Source: a virus. From it: a stretch of DNA of 36,124 nucleotides. The stretch is taken from positions 1 to 36,124 of the IMG/VR virus record IMGVR_UViG_3300042504_003174; one strand, given 5' to 3'. This document shows, piece after piece, positions 22,226-27,705 of this stretch (the first letter of the stretch is position 1; each line of letters begins with the position of its first letter). The notes under the pieces were generated by a model. It worked only from the letters and a program-made list of their open reading frames with translations. It was not told the DNA's origin and did not search any database. The position numbers were made by a program, and so were the translations under genes.

Positions 22226-22376
22226 AGCCTTTCCCATTGTTTGCCGCTTCAATCGCCTGTTCTTGATCTTCATACGGCCCTCCCACTTCTTCCCCATCGT
22301 CTTCATACCAATACCAGCCTTCCACGAGTTCAGTGCCCTTGCAGCAGGCTTCAGAGAAATAATCAACCAGTATCAC
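22221..22376 (-). CDS. hypothetical acidic small protein
   Basis: This 51-residue protein starts at GTG 22376, overlapping the upstream stop in GTGA. It has a Cys pair (YFSEACCKG), an aromatic patch EGWYWYEDDGEE and ends with EQAIEAANNGKGW. Such short W/Y-rich acidic proteins are common in cyanophage early regions. Its stop lies at the edge of the iteron-like array. Function unknown. Confidence 0.5.
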   Translation of the reverse strand: MILVDYFSEACCKGTELVEGWYWYEDDGEEVGGPYEDQEQAIEAANNGKGW

Positions 22377-22786
22377 GAGAATTCTCCAATAATGTAGTCA
22401 AAAGGGCCGTCGCCACCATGGCCAATGCAATGGCCAGGATACAAGGCATGCCTGGCAAGCCCACAAGGGCCAATCGTAGCGTGATTGGCTGCTAACCATT
22501 TCTTGTCGAAAAGCTTTTCTGACCGTCCTTTTCTATCCCAAACAATGGAAAAGAAAAGAGCAGGATCAATGGAATCTCCATACTCGTTTCTGATTTCATA
22601 ATCTTTTTCTTCCACCCTGTAATGAATATGGCTCCATATATCGCCCCAATTGTGTAAATCTTTTTCGGGGTACACGTGCAAGCCAAAGCACCATCCTGCC
22701 GAGCTTTTGCCAAGGTGCAGGGGCTCTTCCGGCTCTTTGCCGCAATGCTCGCAAGCAGGAGCATGCAAGAAATAGTTAGTGCCCAT
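22373..22786 (-). CDS. hypothetical zinc-ribbon-like phage protein
   Basis: The 137-residue protein begins MGTNYFLHAPACEHCGKEPE and continues LHLGKSSAGWCFGLHVYPE. This MGTNYF...CxxCG...LHxGKSSAGW pattern recurs in phage proteins of unknown function. CEHCG and further Cys and His near the C-terminus (GPCGLARHALYPGHCIGHGG) could bind zinc. Its start overlaps the stop of the upstream gene in TAATG. It is probably a cytoplasmic accessory protein. Confidence 0.65.
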   Translation of the reverse strand: MGTNYFLHAPACEHCGKEPEEPLHLGKSSAGWCFGLHVYPEKDLHNWGDIWSHIHYRVEEKDYEIRNEYGDSIDPALFFSIVWDRKGRSEKLFDKKWLAANHATIGPCGLARHALYPGHCIGHGGDGPFDYIIGEFS

Positions 22787-23112
22787 TATTTAACTTCCTC
22801 CACAAGCTTGTTCCACATCCATTGCTCCTTCGTATCAGGGCGCATCAGCTCGTAGCCTTCGTGGTCGACAATGCTATCACCAGCGCTGTCCACATGCCCT
22901 TCTGTGGAAAGCTTCCAGAGGCCCTTGCAAGAGCCTTCTGCATCAAAGATGGCAATGGTATCTTCCCGGTCTTCCATAGCCAGTCTGGTGTGGAACAGAA
23001 GCTCTTTAAGGCTCGTTGCTTGGTAGCAGCCCTTCGTTGCAGGAAAGTAGGGGCTGTTGTCTTGAAAGGTGCGGACGGTCGCTCTTGCCTTGGGGCGCAT
23101 AGTGGTTTTCAT
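22786..23112 (-). CDS. hypothetical protein
   Basis: The 108-residue protein starts at ATG 23112. It has a basic N-terminus MKTTMRPKARATVRTFQ and a central alternating region DTIAIFDAEGSCKGLWKLS, which suggests a small beta-rich domain. It lies 3 bp after the gene at 23116 and overlaps the next by one base, so it is part of a tightly packed operon. No family recognised. Confidence 0.5.
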   Translation of the reverse strand: MKTTMRPKARATVRTFQDNSPYFPATKGCYQATSLKELLFHTRLAMEDREDTIAIFDAEGSCKGLWKLSTEGHVDSAGDSIVDHEGYELMRPDTKEQWMWNKLVEEVK

Positions 23113-23115
23113 GGT

Positions 23116-23289
23116 TTAGAAAGGTTCGTAAAGGGGCTCGTCGTCTTCTTCGTCGCTTGGCAGTTCCTTGATGATGAACGAGGTGCCAGCAGCTTCGTAG
23201 ATGGTCTTTAGCTGATCACGCTCTTCAATGGTGAGGGCATAATCTTCGTAGCCATCTTCAGAAGCAAAATAAAACACTGAACGAATCAT
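23116..23289 (-). CDS. hypothetical acidic small protein
   Basis: This 57-residue protein (ATG 23289) reads MIRSVFYFASEDGYEDYALT, then a helix ERDQLKTIYEAAGTSFIIKE and an acidic tail DEEDDEP. It overlaps the upstream stop in TAATG. Compact early-gene type; function unknown. Confidence 0.5.
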   Translation of the reverse strand: MIRSVFYFASEDGYEDYALTIEERDQLKTIYEAAGTSFIIKELPSDEEDDEPLYEPF

Positions 23290-23477
23290 TAGTCTTCTCC
23301 GATAATGCGAAAATCAGGATCGTTTGTTTTCTTTATCCATCGACATTGATTAAACTGCGGCAGCACGATGAAAAGCTTGTCGTGATGATTTTGTTCGACA
23401 ATGGCAGTGGTGATGGTGGTGCCAATGCGGCTACGGCCTCTGTTGCTGATGGCCAGGATGTTGATTGCGTCTTGCAT
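23289..23477 (-). CDS. hypothetical small protein
   Basis: The 62-residue product (ATG 23477) contains NILAISNRGRSRIGTTITTA then HDKLFIVLPQFNQCRWIKKT, alternating strands and turns typical of a small beta-fold. It begins inside the 3' end of the gene at 23431-23592 in another frame (47-nt overlap). The chain of overlaps through 23755 implies one operon. Confidence 0.45.
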   Translation of the reverse strand: MQDAINILAISNRGRSRIGTTITTAIVEQNHHDKLFIVLPQFNQCRWIKKTNDPDFRIIGED

Positions 23478-23592
23478 GATGGAGCTGGTTGAGAAGGGCT
23501 TGTCTGCGGGCTTTAGCGGCCCTGAGGGCTTGCGGCTTAAGCCTCCGCTTGGGAGGCTTGCCGCTGTTGTGCTGGTGATTAGGCACCTGCAT
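23431..23592 (-). CDS. hypothetical basic peptide
   Basis: This 53-residue frame (ATG 23592) is very basic and rich in His, Gln and Arg: MQVPNHQHNSGKPPKRRLKP, then RRQALLNQLHHARRNQHPGH. The composition suggests nucleic-acid binding or ribosome-associated behaviour, but it could be a non-translated shadow, since both ends overlap better supported genes. Confidence 0.3.
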   Translation of the reverse strand: MQVPNHQHNSGKPPKRRLKPQALRAAKARRQALLNQLHHARRNQHPGHQQQRP

Positions 23593-23755
23593 GATTGAAC
23601 ACTGGTCGTATCCAGTGGCGATTGGCCGGGAAACACTGCTGCATTTCCTTTTGCCAGAGCAGGGCTTCTTCATGGTCTGGGCCAGTGAAGCCACACTGGC
23701 GAATGGCCCCATCGGGGGTTTGTTCAAAGAGCCGGAAGAGAGCGACGGTTTGCAT
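23579..23755 (-). CDS. hypothetical small protein with GNRA-hairpin leader
   Basis: The 58-residue protein (ATG 23755) reads MQTVALFRLFEQTPDGAIRQ, then CGFTGPDHEEALLWQKEMQQ and CFPANRHWIRPVF. It heads the operon running left to 22221. Its leader carries the TATTGT-like hexamer and hairpin GAGCC-GAGA-GGCTC. No family recognised, but its composition is coherent. Confidence 0.5.
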   Translation of the reverse strand: MQTVALFRLFEQTPDGAIRQCGFTGPDHEEALLWQKEMQQCFPANRHWIRPVFNHAGA

Positions 23756-23775
23756 GATCTTGAGAACGTGGTAGT

Positions 23776-23834
23776 GAGCCTCTCGGCTCGTTGAAAGAAC
23801 AATAGAGCAAGAGAGGCCTCTGGGAAAGGGGCCT
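23776..23834 (-). promoter_or_regulatory. leader cassette 1: terminator stem, TATTGT, GNRA hairpin
   Basis: Minus strand in order: stem AGGCC/GGCCT (23834-23814) ending the gene at 23846, 9 nt, TATTGT (23804-23799), 9 nt, hairpin GAGCC-GAGA-GGCTC (23789-23776), then 20 nt to the ATG at 23755. The hexamer is a plausible -10 box; transcription would start a few bases before the hairpin. Confidence 0.5.
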
Positions 23835-23845
23835 GTAACAATGCT

Positions 23846-24373
23846 TCACACTTTAGATTTGATGCGACGCTTCACTTGGCTGCGCTCTACATAGGGAGCT
23901 GGATCCACCCAGCCCTTCCTACGGAAGACGCTGTTAGTGGAGGCCTCCACCCGCTCACCATCGTCAAAGGTGATGATGATGGTCCAGCAAGTGGGAGTGC
24001 GCAGTTCGGTGCCATCAGGAGCGCGAGTGATGCTCCAGCCACATTCTTGGTCGGTGATTTCAATAGAAGCAATGGAATGCCAGCCAACCACTTTGGTACT
24101 CATCACTCCTATAGCCTCAAGGATGGCCAGTTCATCACCCACTTGCAAAGAATGGCCAATGGCTTCACGCTGGCGCTTAAGGGCATAAGCCCAATCTTGA
24201 AATTCCTTGTGGGCCTTCTTGGTGTGGCGCACGCCGTGGCCATCACAGCCGTAGCAAACGCTGCCATGGAGCTGGTTGTAGCTGTGCTCGCCAGAGCCGC
24301 CGCAACGTCCGCACACTTGCAAGGGAAAGCCGTAGCGATCAACAGAGGGGAAGGAATCAAGGGTGATGGTCAT
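23846..24373 (-). CDS. DnaJ-type zinc-finger protein
   Basis: The 175-residue protein (ATG 24373) has an N-terminal DnaJ-like zinc site CGRCGGSGEHSYNQLHGSVC then YGCDGHG, i.e. two CxxCxGxG-like halves. The rest contains EFQDWAYALKRQREAIGHSL and a beta-rich C-terminus with GWSITRAPDG and CWTIIITFDDGERVEA. It could bind unfolded protein or nucleic acid. A GNRA leader and a terminator precede it, so it is a separate transcription unit. Substrate unknown. Confidence 0.6.
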   Translation of the reverse strand: MTITLDSFPSVDRYGFPLQVCGRCGGSGEHSYNQLHGSVCYGCDGHGVRHTKKAHKEFQDWAYALKRQREAIGHSLQVGDELAILEAIGVMSTKVVGWHSIASIEITDQECGWSITRAPDGTELRTPTCWTIIITFDDGERVEASTNSVFRRKGWVDPAPYVERSQVKRRIKSKV

Positions 24374-24380
24374 GAGAGGA

Positions 24381-24436
24381 GGCATCGCTGCCCGACTGAG
24401 AGAACAATACGACAAAAAGGGGCTGTTGCCAGCCCC
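24381..24436 (-). promoter_or_regulatory. leader cassette 2: terminator, TATTGT, GNRA hairpin
   Basis: GGGGCTG-GCAA-CAGCCCC followed by TTTTTG (24436-24414) terminates the gene at 24466. Exactly 9 nt after its stem comes TATTGT (24409-24404), then 11 nt and the hairpin GGCA-GCGA-TGCC (24392-24381), 7 nt before the ATG at 24373. Confidence 0.6.
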
Positions 24437-24465
24437 TGAACGATCACTGTTGCTTATCGTCACAA

Positions 24466-24726
24466 TCAGCGCCGCTGATCACAAATGCCAGCGAGCATCT
24501 CGCCCACATAAGACTGAACAGCGCGAAGCTGGTCAAAGGCATCGTCGCGTTCAGCACGAGCCTGGTAGTAGGCGCCAGGGGCCTGCGGATAAAAATCCCT
24601 TCCGTTAAGTTCCGCCTTCGCCAAGGCGTCAATGGCCTTGTCAATGGCGTCGTAAGCAGCGGCGTAACCGTCGCGCAGCTCAGTGAAGCCAGTGCCGTTG
24701 AGATGGACAGTAGGAATGGTTGCCAT
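24466..24726 (-). CDS. hypothetical helical small protein
   Basis: The 86-residue protein (ATG 24726) begins MATIPTVHLNGTGFTELRDG and continues with a helix rich in Ala and Asp, AYDAIDKAIDALAKAELNGR, and PQAPGAYYQARAERDDAFDQ. Its NGTGFTEL...YxxAxDAI pattern recurs in cyanophage and phage hypothetical proteins. Preceded by a GNRA leader and followed by a strong terminator, it is a monocistronic unit. Confidence 0.6.
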   Translation of the reverse strand: MATIPTVHLNGTGFTELRDGYAAAYDAIDKAIDALAKAELNGRDFYPQAPGAYYQARAERDDAFDQLRAVQSYVGEMLAGICDQRR

Positions 24727-24741
24727 GGGAGAAGAGGAAAG

Positions 24742-24792
24742 GGCGTCGCCGCCGGACAAAGGAACAATACAGGCGAGAGGGGCCGAAGCCCC
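24742..24792 (-). promoter_or_regulatory. leader cassette 3: terminator stem, TATTGT, GNRA hairpin
   Basis: Stem GGGGC-TTCG-GCCCC (24792-24779) ends the gene at 24799. It is followed by 9 nt, TATTGT (24769-24764), 10 nt and hairpin GGCG-GCGA-CGCC (24753-24742), 15 nt before the ATG at 24726. Confidence 0.6.
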
Positions 24793-24798
24793 TGCTTG

Positions 24799-25089
24799 TC
24801 ACAAAGCTTCACAAACGGCATCGACCAGCTTCTTCTGTGCCACTCGCTTGCCATTGACCTTCCAGAGCGTGGTGCTGCTCCAGCGACCGCCGCCCATGCA
24901 CCGAGGAACAATCCAGCAGCTTACTTCCTTTCCATTGAACTCCCCAGAGGCAAAGCCGCCAGCGCTGCTGCCATTGCGGCAGCTTTGAGAAAAGGCTTGA
25001 TCATAAAGCTTGCCAGTGAAAACAGTGGCATCGGCCCAAGAGGGTGAAGCGCCTACGGCCAAGAGTTCTTCGCGAGAAATATATTTCAT
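24799..25089 (-). CDS. hypothetical protein
   Basis: The 96-residue protein (ATG 25089) starts MKYISREELLAVGASPSWAD and has a Gly/Ser-rich centre GSSAGGFASGEFNGKEVSCW, then RWSSTTLWKVNGKRVAQKKL. The strand-turn pattern suggests a small beta domain. It starts 3 nt after the stop of the gene at 25092 and shares its promoter. Function unknown. Confidence 0.55.
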   Translation of the reverse strand: MKYISREELLAVGASPSWADATVFTGKLYDQAFSQSCRNGSSAGGFASGEFNGKEVSCWIVPRCMGGGRWSSTTLWKVNGKRVAQKKLVDAVCEAL

Positions 25090-25091
25090 GA

Positions 25092-25310
25092 TCAATGAAC
25101 GATGGAGTTGAAATAGTATTCAGCTTCCCACTTGTGGTCGAACAAGCCGTAGGAGGTGTCGTGCGTAGAAAGCTCGGTCAGGCGCTCCCAGCCATAGGCT
25201 TCCCATTTGATGGTGCCGTCAGCGCAATGGAACTTCCTGATGCCATAGCCAGAATGCTGGGCTTGCCGGTCGGCTTCTAGGCGAGCCTCGTAAGAGGGAT
25301 AATGCTTCAT
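25092..25310 (-). CDS. hypothetical small protein
   Basis: The 72-residue protein (ATG 25310) reads MKHYPSYEARLEADRQAQHS, then GIRKFHCADGTIKWEAYGWE and SYGLFDHKWEAEYYFN. The CADGTIKWEAYG strand pair looks like a small beta-sheet. It begins a two-gene unit with 24799. Function unknown. Confidence 0.55.
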   Translation of the reverse strand: MKHYPSYEARLEADRQAQHSGYGIRKFHCADGTIKWEAYGWERLTELSTHDTSYGLFDHKWEAEYYFNSIVH

Positions 25311-25326
25311 GATTCTGAGGAATGGT

Positions 25327-25381
25327 GGACCTCGCGGCCCGTTGCAAGTAATGTACAGGCAGGAGGGGCCTGGTCAGCCCC
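25327..25381 (-). promoter_or_regulatory. leader cassette 4: terminator stem, TACATT, GNRA hairpin
   Basis: Stem GGGGC...GCCCC (25381-25365) within a longer GGAGGGGC hairpin ends the gene at 25396. It is followed by 9 nt, TACATT (25355-25350), 9 nt and hairpin GGGCC-GCGA-GGTCC (25340-25327), 16 nt before the ATG at 25310. Spacing is the same as in cassettes 1-3 although the sequence differs. Confidence 0.55.
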
Positions 25382-25395
25382 TCCGCAACAATTGT

Positions 25396-25578
25396 TTACA
25401 AACGCCCTGGGCTCTGTGTGCCCTGCACCACCATGAAGGTCTTGGTGGCAAACACGGCCTGCAGGCTTCGGGCTTGGCGCTCGAGGGCATTACGATCGGC
25501 GCCGGAATCAAGAATGTTCCAACGGCCGTCAGTCAAGGCCCACAGGCTCCAGCAGTTGTCGCGCTCAAGAACTGCCAT
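25396..25578 (-). CDS. hypothetical small protein
   Basis: The 60-residue protein (ATG 25578) reads MAVLERDNCWSLWALTDGRW, then NILDSGADRNALERQARSLQ and AVFATKTFMVVQG. It begins 2 nt after the stop of the upstream gene. An AACAATTGTT palindrome spans its stop codon. No family recognised. Confidence 0.5.
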   Translation of the reverse strand: MAVLERDNCWSLWALTDGRWNILDSGADRNALERQARSLQAVFATKTFMVVQGTQSPGRL

Positions 25579-25580
25579 GG

Positions 25581-25859
25581 TCAGAACACCAGCTCTTTGC
25601 CATTGCTTTTGATGCTCACCACACGCTCGCAATCAAACGAGCGCCAAGCGCCTTGGCCTTTGTTGCGGGCAATGGTGAAGTCGCGGCAGCGAACGATGCC
25701 GGGCTTCTTGAGGGCATGGCCAGTACCCTTGATTTCGCAGGAGTCGAGAGGATTGAACTGCAGTTTGCGCAGGGTGCCATCAGCCTTAACGAACTGCACG
25801 GAGACGATTGCTGCGCCTGCATCGCGGATAAAAGCTTTAACGGAAGCGGTTTTGTCCAT
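25581..25859 (-). CDS. hypothetical protein
   Basis: The 92-residue protein (ATG 25859) contains MDKTASVKAFIRDAGAAIVS, VQFVKADGTLRKLQFNPL and TIARNKGQGAWRSFDCERVV. The segment FVKADGTLRKLQFNP resembles small phage proteins proposed to be SH3- or WYL-like beta domains, a weak likeness. It is followed closely by the gene at 25396, so the two share a transcript led by leader 5. Confidence 0.5.
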   Translation of the reverse strand: MDKTASVKAFIRDAGAAIVSVQFVKADGTLRKLQFNPLDSCEIKGTGHALKKPGIVRCRDFTIARNKGQGAWRSFDCERVVSIKSNGKELVF

Positions 25860-25878
25860 GGGAGGGAAGATGAATGGT

Positions 25879-25904
25879 GAGGCTCGCGCCCCGTTGAAAC
25901 TATG
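25879..25904 (-). promoter_or_regulatory. leader 5: GNRA hairpin
   Basis: GGGGC-GCGA-GCCTC (25892-25879, one G-U pair) lies 19 nt before the ATG at 25859 and follows a CATAGT box (25904-25899) and TTTCAAC shared with leader 1. The box-to-hairpin distance is shorter (6 nt) than in the other leaders, so the -10 assignment is weak. Confidence 0.4.
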
Positions 25905-25952
25905 ATTGCCCATCGAGAGCCTTTTGGGAAGCCCTTTACCTATTAGCGTTGC

Positions 25953-26117
25953 TTATGGTGCAACTGTACTAGGGGCATGCGTGAGCCTGCAGTAGCGTTC
26001 GGGGTGGAGTGCCATGCACTTGCGGAGGGCGGTGAGGTCGTCTTGCTGCTGCACGGGTAGCGTGGCTAAGGCCAGCAGGCTTGCGAGCGTGAGCAGCGGC
26101 AGCATGATGCTTTGCAT
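25953..26117 (-). CDS. small secreted or membrane-anchored protein
   Basis: The 54-residue protein (ATG 26117) has an N-terminal hydrophobic segment MQSIMLPLLTLASLLALATL that could be a signal peptide or anchor, followed by RKCMALHPERYCRLTHAPST with two Cys. Similar short CMxxHPERYCRL proteins are, as far as I recall, found in marine picocyanobacteria and their phages. It lies downstream of the RlpA-like gene on the same strand, after a terminator. Confidence 0.55.
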   Translation of the reverse strand: MQSIMLPLLTLASLLALATLPVQQQDDLTALRKCMALHPERYCRLTHAPSTVAP

Positions 26118-26209
26118 GGTTAAGAGGCGATGCCTGCGCACGATAACGAGCCAGCCGGATCTCGCAAGAGCTCAGTTGCTTTTCGTTACAAAGCTGGCTA
26201 GGCCCAAAG

Positions 26210-26236
26210 AAAAAGGCGCCCCATGCGAAGCGCCCT
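26210..26236 (-). terminator. intrinsic terminator after the RlpA-like gene
   Basis: Minus-strand GGCGC...GCGCC (26234-26215) is followed by five T (26214-26210). It lies 39 bp after the stop of the gene at 26273. Confidence 0.6.
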
Positions 26237-26272
26237 TGGTTTCCTCCATTGTCCCTTAGGCCACCTTGGTGC

Positions 26273-26629
26273 CTACACCACCTGATAACAGACCGTTGCC
26301 AGGCCGCTACCAGGGTGAGCGATGCGAGCAAAAGCGCCATAGCTCAGGTCGAGAATCCTACCACCGTACCAAGGGCCTCTATCAGTCACCTTGACGATTA
26401 CGCTCCGACCATTGCGCACCACTCTCAAGCGGGTGCCGAGCGGAAGCGATGGGTGGGCAGTGATCATGGCTCGCGGGTTCATTGGCTGACCATTGGCCAT
26501 TGTCTGGCCTGCAAAGCCGTCACCGTGCCCGTAGAAGCTGGCTTCGCCGCAGCGAGACTTAGCCTCCGCAGCAGCAGGCACCAGAGCGCCTAAGGCAACG
26601 GAAACTGAAAGAAGAAAACGAAAAAGCAT
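26273..26629 (-). CDS. RlpA-like double-psi beta-barrel protein, secreted
   Basis: The 118-residue protein (ATG 26629) starts with a signal peptide (MLFRFLLSVSVALGALVPAA ending AEA). The mature part is an RlpA-type double-psi beta barrel: CGEASFYGHGDGFAGQTMAN, then PLGT-RLRVVRN and KVTDRGPWYGGRILDLSYGA, including the conserved TDRGP. Bacterial RlpA proteins bind or cut peptidoglycan in the periplasm. A phage copy could act in cell-wall remodelling or lysis. It has its own promoter and GNRA leader, and a palindrome overlaps the promoter. Confidence 0.8.
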   Translation of the reverse strand: MLFRFLLSVSVALGALVPAAAEAKSRCGEASFYGHGDGFAGQTMANGQPMNPRAMITAHPSLPLGTRLRVVRNGRSVIVKVTDRGPWYGGRILDLSYGAFARIAHPGSGLATVCYQVV

Positions 26630-26660
26630 CAGGAAAGAAAAAGAAGAAGTGAGACTACGG

Positions 26661-26691
26661 AGGGTCGCCCCTACCAAGGTTTACCGTATCA
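26661..26691 (-). promoter_or_regulatory. leader 6: extended -10 promoter and GNRA hairpin
   Basis: The minus strand has TGATACGGT (26691-26683), an extended -10, then 10 nt and the hairpin AGGG-GCGA-CCCT (26672-26661). The RlpA-like ATG is 31 nt downstream. No terminator stem precedes it; the palindrome at 26689-26700 does. Confidence 0.5.
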
Positions 26692-26700
26692 CAATTGTGA
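26689..26700. promoter_or_regulatory. 12-bp perfect palindrome between divergent promoters
   Basis: TCACAATTGTGA is a perfect palindrome that overlaps the extended -10 of the RlpA-like gene (minus) and lies 29 bp upstream of the -10 of the plus-strand RNA. It is a good operator candidate that could control both. Confidence 0.45.
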
Positions 26701-26728
26701 GGCTTGCTGCCGTGGCTGGTAGTGGTGC

Positions 26729-26933
26729 TATGATTTGCAAGCTTGAGTTGGTCCTGGCCGAAAGGCCCGTCGCTGACGCCGCAAGGGTGGACGCTGCTGA
26801 GCACTCTGGACTTTCCGCGAGGACTGTCCCTAGCATTGCATGGGCTAGTGAGAGGAGTGCTCCCCTTTGGGAGGGAGGCTGTGGCATCGGAAGCTCAAGC
26901 AAAGGAAGAAGGGCCGCAAGGCCCTTCTTTTTT
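26729..26933 (+). ncRNA. structured small RNA with promoter and terminator
   Basis: An extended -10, TGC-TATGAT (hexamer 26729-26734), predicts a start at 26741. From there GCTTGAG (26741-26747) pairs with CTCAAGC (26894-26900) and closes a multibranch fold: GGCC-GAAA-GGCC (26756-26767), CGCC-GCAAG-GGTG (26777-26789), GAGCACTC 26799-26806 with GAGTGCTC 26855-26862 enclosing GGAC-TT-TCC-GCGA-GGA-CT-GTCC (26808-26829) and CTAGC/GCTAG (26830-26848). A terminator GAAGGGCC-GCAA-GGCCCTTC with six T ends at 26933. No convincing gene is seen on either strand. The RNA would be about 193 nt. No known family is recognised by eye. Confidence 0.65.
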
Positions 26934-26982
26934 GCCTATAGGAAGCCAGCTAGACTCGCAATAGAAAGCTGTCCAGTTTCTA

Positions 26983-27153
26983 ATGACTGAACAAGAACGC
27001 GAGCGTGAGCGTTTGGCACGATGGCTGAGGAATGATCCAGAATATGATGATTGGGCTTATGCCACAGAGCCCATTCCTGGTGATCATTCATGGGCAAAGA
27101 AAAAGGCTCCCGAAGGAGCCAGTGATCACGATGCGTCGTCCCAGTCGGGCTGA
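26983..27153 (+). CDS. possible small charged protein
   Basis: This 56-residue frame reads MTEQERERERLARWLRNDPE, then YDDWAYATEPIPGDHSWAKK. The composition looks protein-like, but its 3' part runs through the minus-strand terminator at 27098-27120 and overlaps the convergent gene by 28 bp. It would have to be read past the terminator at 26933 or have its own promoter. Tentative. Confidence 0.35.
   Translation: MTEQERERERLARWLRNDPEYDDWAYATEPIPGDHSWAKKKAPEGASDHDASSQSG
27098..27120 (-). terminator. intrinsic terminator
   Basis: GGCTCC-TTCG-GGAGCC on the minus strand (27120-27105) is followed by TTTTTCTTT. It ends the unit running from 28530 to 27126. Confidence 0.75.
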
Positions 27154-27302
27154 AGCTGGATGTCGTAGTGACTATGAGGGTAAAGCTCTTCTGCAATGAT
27201 GCGAGCTTTTTCCCTAGTGGGAGCGAGGATGGACAATATATTCACATTGCCATCGTTCTTGATTGTCACCTCCCAGGGCATGCAAACAGGCAGGGAAATC
27301 AT
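27126..27302 (-). CDS. hypothetical small protein
   Basis: The 58-residue product (ATG 27302, overlapping the upstream stop in ATGA) contains MISLPVCMPWEVTIKNDGNV, then ILAPTREKARIIAEELYPHS and HYDIQLQPDWDD. This is the layout of a small beta-alpha-beta domain. It is the last gene before the terminator. Function unknown. Confidence 0.55.
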   Translation of the reverse strand: MISLPVCMPWEVTIKNDGNVNILSILAPTREKARIIAEELYPHSHYDIQLQPDWDDAS

Positions 27303-27640
27303 TTCCTCCCTTCCATTGCTTCCCAAGTCATTGCGGCAGCATAAGAAGTGAGATAAGCCATGAGGTCGTCGTCAGTAGGGGCTTCGCTGATCACTGCTTC
27401 ATGCTCCTGCAGGTGGCGCTTGTGTGCTGCCTTGAGGGAAAAATAAAGCGTTTCAATGGAGCGACTATGGCAAACAGGCATCACTGACATGGCCTCTTCA
27501 AGCGTGATGAGCCATTCTTCAAGGCTTTTCACGGAGAATCCCCATGCAACGTGAGGGTTGCCAAAGTTCATGACGAGCTTGCCGTCAGTAGTGAAGGCAG
27601 TGGTTTCGCCAGACGATTCGGTTTTAATGCGGGAAGACAT
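27299..27640 (-). CDS. hypothetical protein
   Basis: The 113-residue protein (ATG 27640) starts MSSRIKTESSGETTAFTTDG, has a strand NPHVAWGFSVKSLEEWLITL and a helical C-terminus with EAPTDDDLMAYLTSYAAAMT. The pattern of a beta-hairpin followed by helices is compatible with a small regulatory or anti-defence protein, but no family is recognised. Its leader carries the triple GGGCAGAGT repeat. Confidence 0.5.
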   Translation of the reverse strand: MSSRIKTESSGETTAFTTDGKLVMNFGNPHVAWGFSVKSLEEWLITLEEAMSVMPVCHSRSIETLYFSLKAAHKRHLQEHEAVISEAPTDDDLMAYLTSYAAAMTWEAMEGRK

Positions 27641-27673
27641 GGAGGGAATGAGAAGGAACTTGCCCATCATCAA

Positions 27674-27705
27674 GGGCAGAGTGGGGCAGAGTCAAGGGGC
27701 AGAGT
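27674..27705. repeat. three copies of GGGCAGAGT
   Basis: Direct copies lie at 27674-27682, 27684-27692 and 27697-27705, across the stop codon of the gene at 27692 and the leader of the gene at 27640. GCCC-TTGATGAT-GGGC next to it (27664-27679 region) can form a hairpin in the mRNA. Confidence 0.55.
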
